This document shows positions 18,852 through 30,570 of a DNA stretch of 64,000 nt, one piece after another. The stretch covers positions 248,001 through 312,000 of the forward strand of contig FJUW01000035.1 of NCBI GenBank assembly GCA_900074885.1, read 5' to 3'. Position 1 is the first letter of the stretch, and each line of letters starts with the position of its first letter. Origin of the DNA: Rhynchosporium graminicola (Eukaryota; Ascomycota; Leotiomycetes; Helotiales; Ploettnerulaceae). A program made the translations under genes and the position numbers. The notes under the pieces are model-generated. The model searched no databases. It was not told the DNA's origin and saw nothing but the letters and a program-made list of their open reading frames with translations.

Positions 18852-20372
18852 ATGTCTACAGAGACTCCCAGACGTTATCGTGCTCAAAATGCGACAATGC
18901 CGTCAGCGACAGCCTCGTCGCAGACGTCGCAGAGCTCACACAACCTTCCGGATTCGCAGTTTCGTCATCAAATCAACTCGCAAGCTTATGATCAAAACTC
19001 GCAAACCAATCCGAATTTCACCTCCTCCTTCCAGCAGCCTACGACGCCCCCCCGTACCCCGCGCAAAGAGAACCAATCTGCCTCACAACACACATCAAGC
19101 TCGATTATACAAGACGCCGGATCGAAACAGAAGTCACGCAACAAGAATCGCCCAAAGAATGTCATGACATCCCCCGCAGCTGCAAGAAATGGTCGGCACG
19201 CCTCGCCTTTGGCAGGTGCCCAATCCGCCGGAATGACCTCGTCCGCAAGACCAATGAGTACTCCGACTACAGCTGCATATGCAGGCTCGACTTTCCATGC
19301 ATCACCAGCCCCTTCGGCGCTTCCAATACCCAGCTTCTTCTCGAAATCCGTTCCTGATTCCCCAGGGATCAAAGGCTTGAGATCAATAAAAGGGGCTCCT
19401 CTGCCAACCACGGATTCCACACCCACGCGAACAACGCCTTCAGCGGAGCAATTGCAACGAGAGGAGTCACCTCTGGATGTATTCTTCAGGGCGGACAGGG
19501 AGGAAAGAGCTCGCAGTGTAAGCTCGGCCCGTATCTTAGCATCAGCCAACGGGCCGTTCCCACCTCCCTCGAAATCACCCCGCAACACCCAGACACCGCC
19601 ATCGCATTCCAACCCGTCTTATTTCCCTAACGGAGGATCCAACAGGCTCTCTGCCAGTGGAATTTTTGCCATAGAATTGGATGGCGACCGAGCTCCTGGA
19701 ACGCCATTGGGACCTGCGTTTTCAACACCATATGCAGAGAGAATCAATGCCGCCAGATCTGGCGGCCAATGTGATGGACCTTCTGATCAATCACCACAGC
19801 ATATACAATCGTCAATGGACCGATCTGATGCACTCAAGGCATATCTATTTTCTGGTCAGCCACCAGCTCCTTCCAACTCGGCACCAGTATATTCTGCTCC
19901 CGACTCTTATCAGGTACCATTCGCCTCACCAAACGGACCAAGGAGTGCTGGACTTCCAAACAGACCACAGAGTAATGGATCTTCCCCGGGACCTGACTCA
20001 CGAATAATGAATGGCCCCCGAACAGGAGGACGGTCGTCAGGTTTACGCCAAGAGGTTACGCCAACTAAAACACCAACCAGAACACCTGATCGCCACACAT
20101 ATGGAAACCTGCCTACTCCCTCAAGAAACTCAGCAAATACCTTCAACCATGTCAATCCCTACGCTACTCAATTTGCTTCTCGCACTCCTCCTCAAGCCTC
20201 TACTGATGCACCGAATGCTGGAGATTCAAAGTCAACAATTAAAGGCATGGAAGACAGTCTTCGCAGGATCTTAAAACTAGATCCGGTAGGAATTCACGAA
20301 GCGGATATTGGACATGAACCACCAGCTTCAGGGCCAAACCCAAGTTACGTCGGCGGCCGGACCCACAGATGA
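18852..20372 (+). CDS. Disordered proline/serine-rich protein with PNRC/Edc1-like decapping motif
   Basis: Single exon, 506 residues, low complexity, rich in Ser, Pro, Thr and Asn. The one clear motif is YAGSTFHASPAPSALPIPSF followed by FSKSVPDSP (residues ~143-169). It resembles the proline-rich PNRC/Edc1 motif, in which the LPxPxF core binds the EVH1 domain of the decapping protein Dcp1. A weak amphipathic helix MEDSLRRILKLD is near residues 475-487. Ser/Thr-Pro sites (TPTKTPTRTPDR) suggest heavy phosphorylation. The best guess is an mRNA-decapping enhancer in the cytoplasm or P-bodies. This is known family logic applied to one motif, with the rest of the protein too variable to help. Length is similar to other filamentous-fungal members as I remember them. 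Confidence 0.75.
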   Translation: MSTETPRRYRAQNATMPSATASSQTSQSSHNLPDSQFRHQINSQAYDQNSQTNPNFTSSFQQPTTPPRTPRKENQSASQHTSSSIIQDAGSKQKSRNKNRPKNVMTSPAAARNGRHASPLAGAQSAGMTSSARPMSTPTTAAYAGSTFHASPAPSALPIPSFFSKSVPDSPGIKGLRSIKGAPLPTTDSTPTRTTPSAEQLQREESPLDVFFRADREERARSVSSARILASANGPFPPPSKSPRNTQTPPSHSNPSYFPNGGSNRLSASGIFAIELDGDRAPGTPLGPAFSTPYAERINAARSGGQCDGPSDQSPQHIQSSMDRSDALKAYLFSGQPPAPSNSAPVYSAPDSYQVPFASPNGPRSAGLPNRPQSNGSSPGPDSRIMNGPRTGGRSSGLRQEVTPTKTPTRTPDRHTYGNLPTPSRNSANTFNHVNPYATQFASRTPPQASTDAPNAGDSKSTIKGMEDSLRRILKLDPVGIHEADIGHEPPASGPNPSYVGGRTHR

Positions 20373-21598
20373 ACGACAGACTTGATGGCATTATGTAATC
20401 ATGAATCCGGGCTTCTATATCGACAAAAATTATAGGCACATGTCATCCGGGGGATATCAGCTGCTTGAATTGGGAAGATTTTCAAATTTTATTTTTGCAA
20501 TGACCGATAGGAGGTTAGGGAGGGGTATGTAAAGTTGGCTGGGAGATCCACTTTTGATGATGATGATGATGTGTATTCGAACTTGGGCCTGGACTTCGGT
20601 GGATTAGCAGCTTCTTTTGTTTGTCTGAGGGCATCGACTGCACGATCTGCAAACCTATATTTTTTTTGTCTTGGAAGGGACGCGGTGTGGATATGGAGGA
20701 TGGAGATAGATAGCAGTGAGGAAGCTGCCAAGGCTCCTTCTGGTTGACTCGTCAATCAAATGGTGATCATGACGAAGCAAGCAATAGCAAGAAGCATGAG
20801 ACTATCACCCTGTGGAATTGAATATCTCATTCAACCCATTGCAGACGCACATGAAACGGAAACCTGAGTCCGGGCAAGGAATGAAGTGGATATTTCCTAA
20901 GCCTAGATAATAAGCGGGTGAAAGTCCTGAAACGTCCTTGGCTAAAGTCACGAATATGTTACTGTTGTCACAGGACTCTGCATAATTACCCTCGTGGTTC
21001 CCTGTGGTACTCTGTGATTCTGGCGTACTCCTTTAGTAAAGTCTCTTGTCAGTTTCGTGACTATGGGTCTTGTTATAGTAATATTCTGAAACCATTTCGC
21101 GATATTAGATTATACTCGCAGAGAAATCTTACAGCTAGCTCGCGACATGGGAATATTGTAACGTCCTGTTGTACTTTGGCGAGTTTGATGTTGAGTTGTG
21201 CCCCTTGACAGCAACCAGCTAAACTACCACTTACTGGAGTGGGAGTGTTGCTCTAGTATTGTCTTAAGAAGTTTAATAGCTTTTACCCTTCTTACCCTTC
21301 TCACCCTTTTGAACATCGCGTGCTTCTCTCACAGGACCGAAGAATCAAAGTGGGTACACTATGTTGTAGGGCGAGCTCCAGCTTTTCAAGGAGAGGCTTT
21401 CCAGGTTTCCTCGAATCCCACTTAATGCAGACGCATTTGGACTGGAACGGCATACAATATCGTCAACATCCCTGCTGGTACGTCAGATTAGAATGTTCGA
21501 TAGCCGCGCTCGCGGCTAAAAGGTATCTCATGACGATTGAGCATAGCATTTCGCACGACTTTCTGCTATTGCATTGACCTTGATCACAATATGCGATC
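20373..21598. other. Intergenic, nothing recognised
   Basis: 3' flank of the proline-rich gene and 5' flank of mto1. A (GAT)4-5 run is near 20556. Short plus-strand frames at 20918-21577 lack protein character. Confidence 0.45.
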
Positions 21599-23735
21599 AT
21601 GAACCGACGTTCGATATGTATCCCGCCTGTGAAATTGACTCGTCTCCTTCAGCCAAGGTCTATATGGCGGCAACAGCGATTTTTTGCCGCTGTTGCGCAC
21701 AACCATAGGTAGATACCCAATCTCCACCTCAGCCCAGCTATAATCTGAATGTATCAAGGCCATACGATGTCGTGGTAATAGGAGGTGGCCATGCAGGATC
21801 CGAAGCATGTGCTGGCGCAGCACGATCTGGAGCCAGAACCGCGCTCGTCACCCCGAAGCTCGAGAATATAGGAGTCTGCTCCTGCAATCCAAGTTTTGGT
21901 GGAATTGGGAAAGGGACAATGCTCAGGGAGGTCGATGCTTTGGATGGTGTCGCTGGAAGAATCATAGATAAAGCTGGTGTGCAGTTCAAGGTGTTGAATA
22001 GGAAGAAGGGGCCAGCTGTGTGGGTATGTATGTTATTTTGAAGGTGTCTTCAAGTGCTTATGTGAAGCAGGGACCGCGTGCTCAAATAGATCGGGAATTG
22101 TATCAGAAATACATGAGGGAAGAGTTGGAAAGGTATCCGAATCTAGCGATTGTGCAGGGGAGTGTGGCGGATATTATTGTCACTCATGAAGAAGGTCAGG
22201 TACCAAGAGGAAAGATTACTGGGGTTCGTCTGGAGTCAGGAGAGATCATACAGACGAACCATGTGGTCATCACGACGGGCACCTTTCTTGGCGGAGAAAT
22301 ACATATTGGTTTGAAGTGCCATCCTGCTGGACGGATGGGCGAAGCTGCGACATTTGGACTGAGCAAATCACTTAAAGACGCGGGGTTCGAGCTGGGCAGG
22401 TTGAAAACCGGTACGCCTCCGCGATTGGCTAGGGCGTCCATTGATTACACCGGTCTGGATGCTCAGGTAGGAGACGACCCTCCAATGCCCTTCAGCTTTT
22501 TAAACGACACAGTCTCGGTGGAAGAGCAATTGCTTTGTCACGCAACACATACGAACGACTTATCTCACAATATAGTGAGAGCAAACCTCGAGAATTCTAT
22601 TCACATCAGAGAAACCGTCAAAGGGCCAAGGTATTGCCCATCTCTAGAGTCCAAAGTCATCCGCTTCTCGGACAAAAACCAGCACATGATCTGGCTAGAA
22701 CCGGAAGGATTCAACAGCGATGTGATTTACCCAAATGGAATATCCATGACTGTCCCAGCAGAAGCACAAGAACGAATCCTCAAAACTATAAAAGGCCTCG
22801 AGAACGTCACAATGCTCCAACCAGGCTATGGCGTAGAATACGACTACGTCGACCCACGCAGTCTCAAATCCACTCTCGAGACCAAAAAGATCCGTGGCCT
22901 CTACCTAGCCGGCCAAATCAACGGAACAACAGGCTATGAAGAAGCCGCCGCTCAAGGCATTATAGCAGGGTCTAACGCCGGCCTATCTTCACAATCCAAA
23001 CCTCCTATCACCCTGTCAAGGAGCGACGGGTACATCGGTATAATGATCGACGACCTCATCACCAAAGGCGTCTCAGAACCCTATCGCATGTTCACCTCCC
23101 GCAGCGAATACCGCATGAGCGCCCGTGCTGACAACGCCGATATGCGACTCACTGCCAAAGGCCGTGAAGCAGGTATAGTCAGCGACGAACGATGGTCCGC
23201 CTTCTCTGACGAAGTCACCCAAATAGCGGGCTTGAAGGCGGCTTTACAAGCAAAAATTTCAAGTGCCCCGGTCTGGATCAAGGACGGATTCAAAGTCGGT
23301 AACGACTCCAGCCGTAGAACAGCATTCGAAGTTCTCCGCCTCGCAGGCGTAACAGTCTCCTCGCTCTCCTCTCTCATCCCAGCAGTCGCCAATTACCATC
23401 CAGGCATCCAGTCGCGAGTCAGTATCGAAGCCATCTATGCCCCCTACGTCGAGCAGCAAAACGCAGCTATGCGCGTGTTTCAGAAAGATGAGGGGCTGAA
23501 GCTTCCGGGGGACTTGGAGTATGATGGCATTTTTGGTCTGAGTATGCATGAGAAGAGTTTGCTGAATGCTACAAGGCCAGAGAGTGTGGGGCAAGCGAGG
23601 AGGATTGAAGGGATGACGCCCGCCGGGACGTTGAGATTGTTGGCTTTTGTCAAGGGGAGGGGCAGGAGTGCTGCAAAGTCATTGGCGACTGAGGAGATTG
23701 CGGCGAGGAAGAGGGAATATATGGTCGGTAGCTAG
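21599..23735 (+). CDS. mto1: Mitochondrial tRNA modification protein Mto1 (GidA/MnmG)
   Basis: Exons 21599-21708, 21759-22023, 22071-23735; introns 50 and 47 nt; 679 residues. Exon 1 encodes a basic presequence ([20 protein letters not shown]), typical of mitochondrial import. FAD-binding motif [16 protein letters not shown] sits at residues 41-56, then the family signatures [11 protein letters not shown] and [20 protein letters not shown] / [10 protein letters not shown]. Together with Mss1 (MnmE-type GTPase) it installs carboxymethylaminomethyl at the wobble uridine of mitochondrial tRNAs for Lys, Glu and Gln, using FAD and folate. Length matches yeast Mto1 (669). The first intron was chosen because it alone joins the presequence to [11 protein letters not shown] in phase. 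Confidence 0.95.
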
Positions 23736-25328
23736 GTTTAGAAATGGCTGGGTTTGTATATCATGGATTCGGGATTCTAGTAGGGATGCCCAAAGGACTG
23801 TGCATTTACTGTACTATATGACGAGAGAAATGTAAAACAGAAGACAGGTCTTATGATACCACTAGATCTTAATGGTCAAGTCACTTAGTGCCTGATTTTT
23901 GGGAACACTCCCAGACTAGACAAATTTATACCTGCGGAACTTGAGCAGCTTGAGGTCGACTAACTATGTTAGACAATGCCTCTGATTCAATGTCACGAAA
24001 AGGCTACATGACTTTACTGAGGATAATTTCAATGCCACCTAAAAATTTACAGCAATTTATTCACGAATCTACTAAGGCCATGAAACTAGTACACGACTTT
24101 ACTTCGGCGATTTGATAGGTAAGAAGAAACGGGAGCTGGGTCTGTTCACTTGACATGAGTTCAAGCAGCCTCGCTTAAAGCATATCATTTCCCCAAAGTG
24201 GTATTAATCGTACCGACGTGAAGATGCATTCGCTTGCTAACTAAGTAAGCCACGATTCCTAAATTTACTTCTCAACAGTATGACAAGGTCCGTGGTGGCC
24301 AGTTTGATAAGCTGAGTTTGACAGTGATATTCGAATAGAAGACTTCCTATAGTTCTCTTGCTGATTACACCAGGGGGCCGACTAAACACGCATGACTTCA
24401 GCGGTAGTAGAGAATGGGATAATTTAAGCTGTAGATTGACTGCTGTTTCCTTGTGGCGGACCGAGTTTGTTGCTGGCCAGTAAACGACGACTACGTCAAA
24501 TTTTTTGTCTACGGCGTTAAGTTGGGTGTTCTTCAATATCCATAGAATCGTAATGTCACCTATATCATGTGACAAATTCATGAATTCGTCTACAGTGAGA
24601 GAGCTTTTGCCTCGATGTATTTCTCATCGGCTACGTTACTCTGAACGCCTGACTCCTTCGCTCTGCCGAGCACAAACCTGCATCACGACAACCTTCCCAC
24701 GTAGCTCAAAATGCGGAATCGAAGAGATTAGACCGCAGTAGCCAAGTGTTTTAGCGAGTTGAACTCATTCCATTCCAGTTGGGCAAGATGGATGGTAGCA
24801 GTGGAGTCATTCGAAACAGCAGAGTTTTCCACCGAATAGCAAATGAGCGTTACCTATCCGATCACTCCGCTGGCTCACGTTGGGACCCGGACGAGGCAGA
24901 TTATTGCCAAGCGGCTATTAACCTTGATGCACGCGACATGAATGATTAATTCTAGCGTCGTCCCTTTGGAGGAACGTCTACAATGATATATCGTTGCCAC
25001 CGCAACAAGGGAGATTGCCGTCAGAAGGCTCACTGACGAGGTGGCTGGAATTGCTCTGCCCGCAACGACCAAGTCAATTATCCAATGATGGTACTCTTAC
25101 TTTTGTGTGTGCACACAAGATCTGACATAGATGTTCGATATTGTAGACTTTTCAGGTATGGTAAGCCTCTCCTGTTCGCTCTATCCATGAAGTACTAACT
25201 GATACGAAAGCATATTGCTTGAGTGAGGACTAACAGAACGGAGAAGTTCTTTCGGATCTGCAGCAGAATTTCAGTTTGAGACGGTCTTACCAAGATAACA
25301 CTCATTTTGGATGGAGGAAGTGAAGAAG
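23736..25328. other. Intergenic, no supported gene
   Basis: 1.6 kb with only short frames in both strands, moderately AT-rich. No repeat or RNA gene noticed. Confidence 0.45.
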
Positions 25329-26617
25329 TCATGTCGTATACACTGTTACGGCCGATTTCGCGGGCTTTATTGAGACAGGTTTGATGAATTTAGAGAGATG
25401 AGATGGAGCTACAAATACCAGAAGAGTGACTTTCTCTACTGGGAAATATGGCTTTTGCAACACTTGAACAGCCACTCCCTTAATCTTCCTTACTCCTTGC
25501 AAGTCCCCCTCCTGAGTCTTTTTCTTGTCCTTGTCGACCAAGCCTTCGGTGTAACCACCCTCAAGATCAATCACCCACAGCCGATTTCCAATCTACTAAC
25601 ACATTTTGTGGATTTGCGTCTCCCCTTGCCAAGCCGGCAGCGTGCAGCTCTCCTATTAGCTCTTCCAGCTCATCGACCCAGCCCTTCGTTGCACATCCAG
25701 GTAGTCCGGCCGAGGCGCCAGATGATAGAGTGTGCCCTTGTTTTCGATGTAGTTAATCAGAATGCCTACGAGACGCCTAGACTCAACCTCATTGGTCTCG
25801 ATCCCGGTCTGAAGGCCCTCGTCCCAGTTCTTGAGCTCCTTCTCAGAGGCGCGATAGAAGTGCTGTAGAACATCAGGGTCCCCGTCAAGAACCACGCCAC
25901 GTAAGCGGCATATTCGGATGTTGGGGCCTATTATTTTGGCCTGAATAGCCGCCGCGATTTGCTTATGCCGCCATGGCTCGCCCCGTAATCGTTTCCGGAC
26001 AATGCTTGTCCCACAGGCCTTGAAGTAGCATACCTTATCTGTACCAACAGTACTCGTAGCGACGAGCTTAGAATAACCTCGAAGGCATGGTTGAGCTTGT
26101 GGGTTTGAGGAGGTAGGTATCAACTGTACTTGACGTGATGTGAAGCAATTGATTGTCTCTAGCAAGTCCGTCAGTCTGGTGGAGATGTATTCCCCGGAGG
26201 ATTAAACAGCTCTCGCGGAAGTCTTCCTTTGAATTTCGGCTGAATGGCAGTGCTGTCTTGATTCTCCGCTACCGCCTCAAGAATGAACTGTGGCGCGTAG
26301 AGAAAGTTGAATAGACTGGCTGAATTTGTTAGTTCTGGGCCTTTTTGGGTTAAAAGTTCCTGGAAAGGTTGCCAAAGGGGATATATCTCCTTGATACCCT
26401 TGTCAAGTTCACTGCAATCTCCTCCATCTTCGACCCTTAAATTACGTAGAGATTCTTCGTGTCGAGCTAAAAGATGCGGTGAAGCACGCAGGTTTGGGGC
26501 CAGGTATAGAATCTCAAAACATGCGCCAAAGCAACGTATGGTGAGTTTCATTATTTGATCATCAGAGTTCTCCTCAGTCGACCAGGGGAAAGGTCCCATG
26601 ACAAACGTTTGATCCAT
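25329..26617 (-). pseudogene. Protein-kinase-like pseudogene with several frameshifts
   Basis: From the ATG at 26617 (MDQTFVMGPFPWSTEENSDD) the frame is open to ~26195, where one base seems missing (CCGGGG before AATAC): the next frame gives EYISTRLTDLLETINCFTSR. It continues with VCYFKACGTSIVRKRL and LVGILINYIENKGTLYHLAP, shifts near 25700 to WVDELEELIGELHAAGLARG, DANPQNVLVD, and again near 25590 to RLWVIDLEGGYTEGLVDKDK. In order these are kinase-like features: hinge, catalytic-loop GDANPQNV and the metal-binding Asp of VIDLEGG. The pattern is that of fungal orphan protein-kinase-like proteins. At least three separate breaks indicate a pseudogene, though sequence errors cannot be excluded. 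Confidence 0.7.
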
Positions 26618-26865
26618 TTTCCCATTGAGTGATAATGATGCGCGATGTAGGAAAGCAATCTCTTTTTGGAAGAGAAGGGAATATCGAATTATGTATTCGT
26701 GGCTGCAGTCTGTGTCACACCATCCGGGTACCTACATCGTAAATTTGCAGCCACCATGCAGCAAATTGAAATTTAGACTCATTCTATTGTTGCAATTGTT
26801 TACTAACCCGAAATGCTACTTTCCTTCAACATACAAAAATTTCAAGATATACTAACCTGTCAATC

Positions 26866-27268
26866 CGGAATCGATTATTCGGGCATGAGGCCACAAGGCA
26901 TACATACACCTGAAATCAGCCCTGCATCAGGCACGAAAGCACAGGCATGCTACTTTATCATGATTAATTAAGCGAGGTTACACCCCCTCTAATACTTATT
27001 TTCCCCGTCAAAACTACTATCTTATACGCTATTAAATTATTTAGTAGAGCGTTCGAATAGTCATACTTGTTATAAACTGTAAAGTTACTCTTTTCAAATT
27101 ATTTATCAGGCGTAGTTTCGTTATTATAAAAGTGCTAGAGTAGACCCTTGTCCCTACTTTCGTACGATTTCTCCAAGTTAATTCTTAAGCGAATAAAAGC
27201 GGCATATACAGGAATTGGTGTGCTATGCGTGCGTGCCTTGTGGCCTCATGCCCCAATAATCGATTCCG
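26866..27268. mobile_element. 403 bp MITE-like element with ~40 bp terminal inverted repeats
   Basis: The left end (CGGAATCGATTATT then GGGCATGAGGCCACAAGGCA) is repeated inverted at the right end with one mismatch over ~35 bases. Beyond that the arms differ by C/T changes only, compatible with RIP. The element is flanked by TCAATC on both sides (26860-26865 and 27269-27274), a likely 6-base target-site duplication. The interior is AT-rich and non-coding. It must have moved with a transposase supplied elsewhere. I cannot name the superfamily from the 6-base duplication alone. Confidence 0.75.
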
Positions 27269-27646
27269 TCAATCCATTCATTGCATTCAATAGGTAATTA
27301 TCGAAAATGGAGCTGTAGGCAGATCGTTAGCTCACCACCGGTGAAATTACCTGTAGACCCTAAAAGTTGCTACTCAAATGAAAACTTGGACGTTAGGTGA
27401 TTTAATTCACCATGATTAAGTGTTGGGGCTTAGGATTCGCATCAGGAAATATCTGATGGCATATTGCTGCATAAGAGTTTAGAATTTTTAGAATTGAATA
27501 GCTCCGGCAGCATCCTGAGTCCTGATCCGTATCGAGAATAGATTTCGGTCAATGTATTGTGATTGTTTTGCAACATTGGTTTTCGGAAATTTGCATGGAA
27601 CACGTGATTATCTGTAAACTGGAAGGAACCTGGAAGTCAACAACCC
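27269..27646. other. Spacer between MITE-like element and gene fragment
   Basis: Nothing gene-like seen. Confidence 0.4.
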
Positions 27647-27882
27647 TTAGCGAGAAACAAGTGGGGATGCGAGATCTGATTGTTTAATCCAGTCAAATAT
27701 TTGCCTAAGGATGTGTCGAAGTTCTACGAAGGATTCCTCGAACTCCTGGCAATTTCCTGGCAAGGAGACAACATTAATCCGGGTGATATGAAGAGGGATT
27801 GAATCGACTACCGTCATAACCCCAACGTGAGCTAAGATCACTACGTGATTGTCCATAACCAGATCATCAATGTGTATGCTGT
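27647..27882 (-). pseudogene. Possible exon fragment, unknown family
   Basis: A minus-strand frame reads DLVMDNHVVILAHVGVMTVV, DSIPLHITRINVVSLPGNCQ, EFEESFVELRHILRQIFDWI, then ends at TAA. The composition is protein-like and a pyrimidine-rich GTTTGTTTGACAG lies just upstream at ~27884-27896 as a possible acceptor. I found no matching upstream exon. It may be a leftover of a gene broken by the nearby transposon activity or a real last exon. Confidence 0.25.
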
Positions 27883-27899
27883 CAAACAAACACAGTAAA

Positions 27900-30570
27900 G
27901 AGGTTCTCAGCCCAATACCACTTCAATCCCCAGCGTCGTGCCCTAGTCCCGAATGTGAACCTTCTCCGGCCCAGCGCTTCCAAAGGATTGTTCAAATTTT
28001 GAGGAACCGGCAGAGCTAATTGTTAGGAGTGTTTCCTGTTCTTCGACTATCACAAGCTGTACTGCTACGGTTGATGCTCGTTTTCCTGTTCATAAGGAAC
28101 GGGTTAATAATTCGATCCAGTTGACAAATGGCACGTGAGATAGGCGTGACTATACCTCCTACTTTTAGACCTAATATAGCTATAGAAACCCTTCTTTTCC
28201 CTGCATCAGTACTCAAGGATCACGATGCAAACTATCTCTACCTTCGCGTCAAGGCACCTTATCCCTGTATTACTGTGTCGTAGCTAGGAGAAGTTCTTAC
28301 ATCACGTGCTACTACTATAAGTGGCAGTAAAACAGGTCAATAATTTTTGGACATTAGACTGAACTGTACTGCAGTTTGGTTTTAAGCTTACCTCTAATGG
28401 CTGGTCTAAAGTGGTCGAAATTGGATCCGAATCACCCATCGAAAGCACTGCCCCGGCCAGTTACCGTAGATTTACACAACCAAGACCCGAAAACCCAACA
28501 AATTGACTACCTATGCAAACTGAATGCGGATACCCAATTGCCTACAATATATAGTGCTGCAAATCGCGAATCGTACTCGTGCGTCTGCTCCAATACTCTA
28601 TGGCTCACTACCTCAAGACCTTTACCTCCTTCCGATCTGAGCCCTCGGGAGAGCTCGTTCGCTTAACTTGCTTCACCTTGGACACTTCCCAGTCTCGAGT
28701 TCGACGCGATTCCTATGTGCATTGATTTTGAAGTGACAATCGGTCAAGAAATCGTTCCGATAGTCGATTAGAAGTTTCTCTCGACTCGACCGCCATGCAG
28801 GCTTGAAAGCAACAATGCAGCAGACTCGTATATTCGATCGCACCCGCCACCGCTCTAGCGTCCCAGGTGTCGGGATCTCCGAAAGTGGAAGCTTTCCAAT
28901 GAATCGTATGCATTCTCAGGATCGGCGCTCGAGAACTCATGTTTTACACGAGCTCTGAATCTAAGCGTACTGTGCTTCTGATCACGACTAGACTCAGGTA
29001 CGATGGGCATGCTTGCTCGAATACCAAGCTTGTATCTACGGCTTGTCCTTGCAGAATATGCTTGGAAAGTTTACACCGAACTTTCAGAACGGATAGCGTG
29101 GCACTGCTACGACATCTGGGCTGGATTCACAGGAAACATGATCAACAATTTCACCTAGGCATAACCTCTACAACTAAGGTTTTGCTGTATCCTACTATGG
29201 TTGGGTAGCTCAAATCAAGCTTGCATCAATGTATATCATAGATATCGAATTTGTATCCGGAGCGGACGTCAAGCTTCGCATTATGAGATTTCATATCGTT
29301 TTACTGTTGAAGTCCTGTGATTGTTTCTTAGTTGCAAATGCCTTTCAGAGGGCTTCCTATCACATATCCCTTGATATGTTTGTGACTTTGAACTGGTATC
29401 TATCAGGGCAAAGTGCTGTTACGTGTTTGTGACTTTGAGCAGGTATCAAAGCAAAGTGCTGTGTTGTAATATTCCTGTGATTCTAAATAAGAGTAAAAAG
29501 TGTATTGACGCTCAGAACGAGCTCCAATCGACCAAATCTAGGGACGAGCTGCCTTGGATGGCTTTACGATCATTCTATGCTTCTTGGCGGGATATCCATA
29601 ATAGCCTCATGATTCTCTCATAAGCTCGAAGACTTGGGCATTGATGTGTGTACTCGAAAGCCACTTAACGTGTTGTTGGCGCGTTCGCACTCTCGCTTCT
29701 TGCAACTTGCTACATATACCTTTCCATACAGAAAAAGCTGTCACGTTAGTCTCAGGCCGAGATAATCTCTTGGATATGGCATGTGCTTTCCGAGCATTTC
29801 AGTGGCGTATTATTCAACACCGGCACTTACGTTGGAACAACCTAGCATCAAAGAAGGGTAACAGTACGACGATTTAAGTTATGACTTGTGCACAAATACT
29901 TCAAAAATTGAGACTAAACAGATAGGTCCGATGCTTGTTCGGGACTAGCTTTTACTAACAAAAAACGCTGCACTCAGAGAGGAAGCAAAAAGCTTGAAGA
30001 AGCAAATTGCCATTGACAACTGAATTTTTCGATACCCACAGATATAATTCAAGCTTAATTGATAGTTCACCATCACATCGGACGTATAATATTTCTTCCC
30101 CACCCTAGTACGTAAAGCATTCAATGCTCGTGAAGACGTGGACATCTGGCATGGAATCGGAAATCATAGATAGAACCGCCAGAGCAATGATTTCGGGACT
30201 CGCCAATGTCGGTGAAATGAAAGTCGCATTCAATACGTAAGACTTGCTGGATCATCGTCGAGATTCTATCTCAATCATGACGTGATAGACCAGACTTGGT
30301 AGGCGAAAGCCTGGGTTCGGGTAGCGTGGAGCAAAATTTGCCATTGAGAACTACCAGGCATTGTAATTAAAGGAAGCGAAGTAGTGTAGGCAAGCTCTGT
30401 AGAATCCTAGGAATATTGAATCATTTCGCCCCTGTATAAGACCACTCAAAAACATACCGTGAACGGAGCATCTGTCAAGTATTTCATACATCATAGTCTT
30501 GTTAGGAAAAACCTCTGTGCCCATTGGCCAGAGACATGATATTTGTACAATTGTTGTTACTGTCCCTTAT
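27900..30570. other. Gene-poor stretch
   Basis: 2.7 kb without a supportable gene. Short frames at 28376-28666, 28713-28940 and 28939-29208 have no coherent continuation. An exon-like plus-strand fragment at about 30124-30240 (MESEIIDRTARAMISGLANV) ends at a possible GTAAGA donor but has no downstream partner. A 45 bp imperfect tandem repeat is at 29376-29465. Confidence 0.4.
29376..29465. repeat. Imperfect 45-bp tandem duplication
   Basis: Copies 29376-29421 and 29422-29465 share TGTTTGTGACTTTGA, GGTATC and GCAAAGTGCTGT, differing by a few substitutions and a small gap. Confidence 0.6.

Noticed and set aside
20535..20755. Short frames on both strands near the (GAT)n run
   Set aside because: Low complexity and no continuation; treated as 3' flank.
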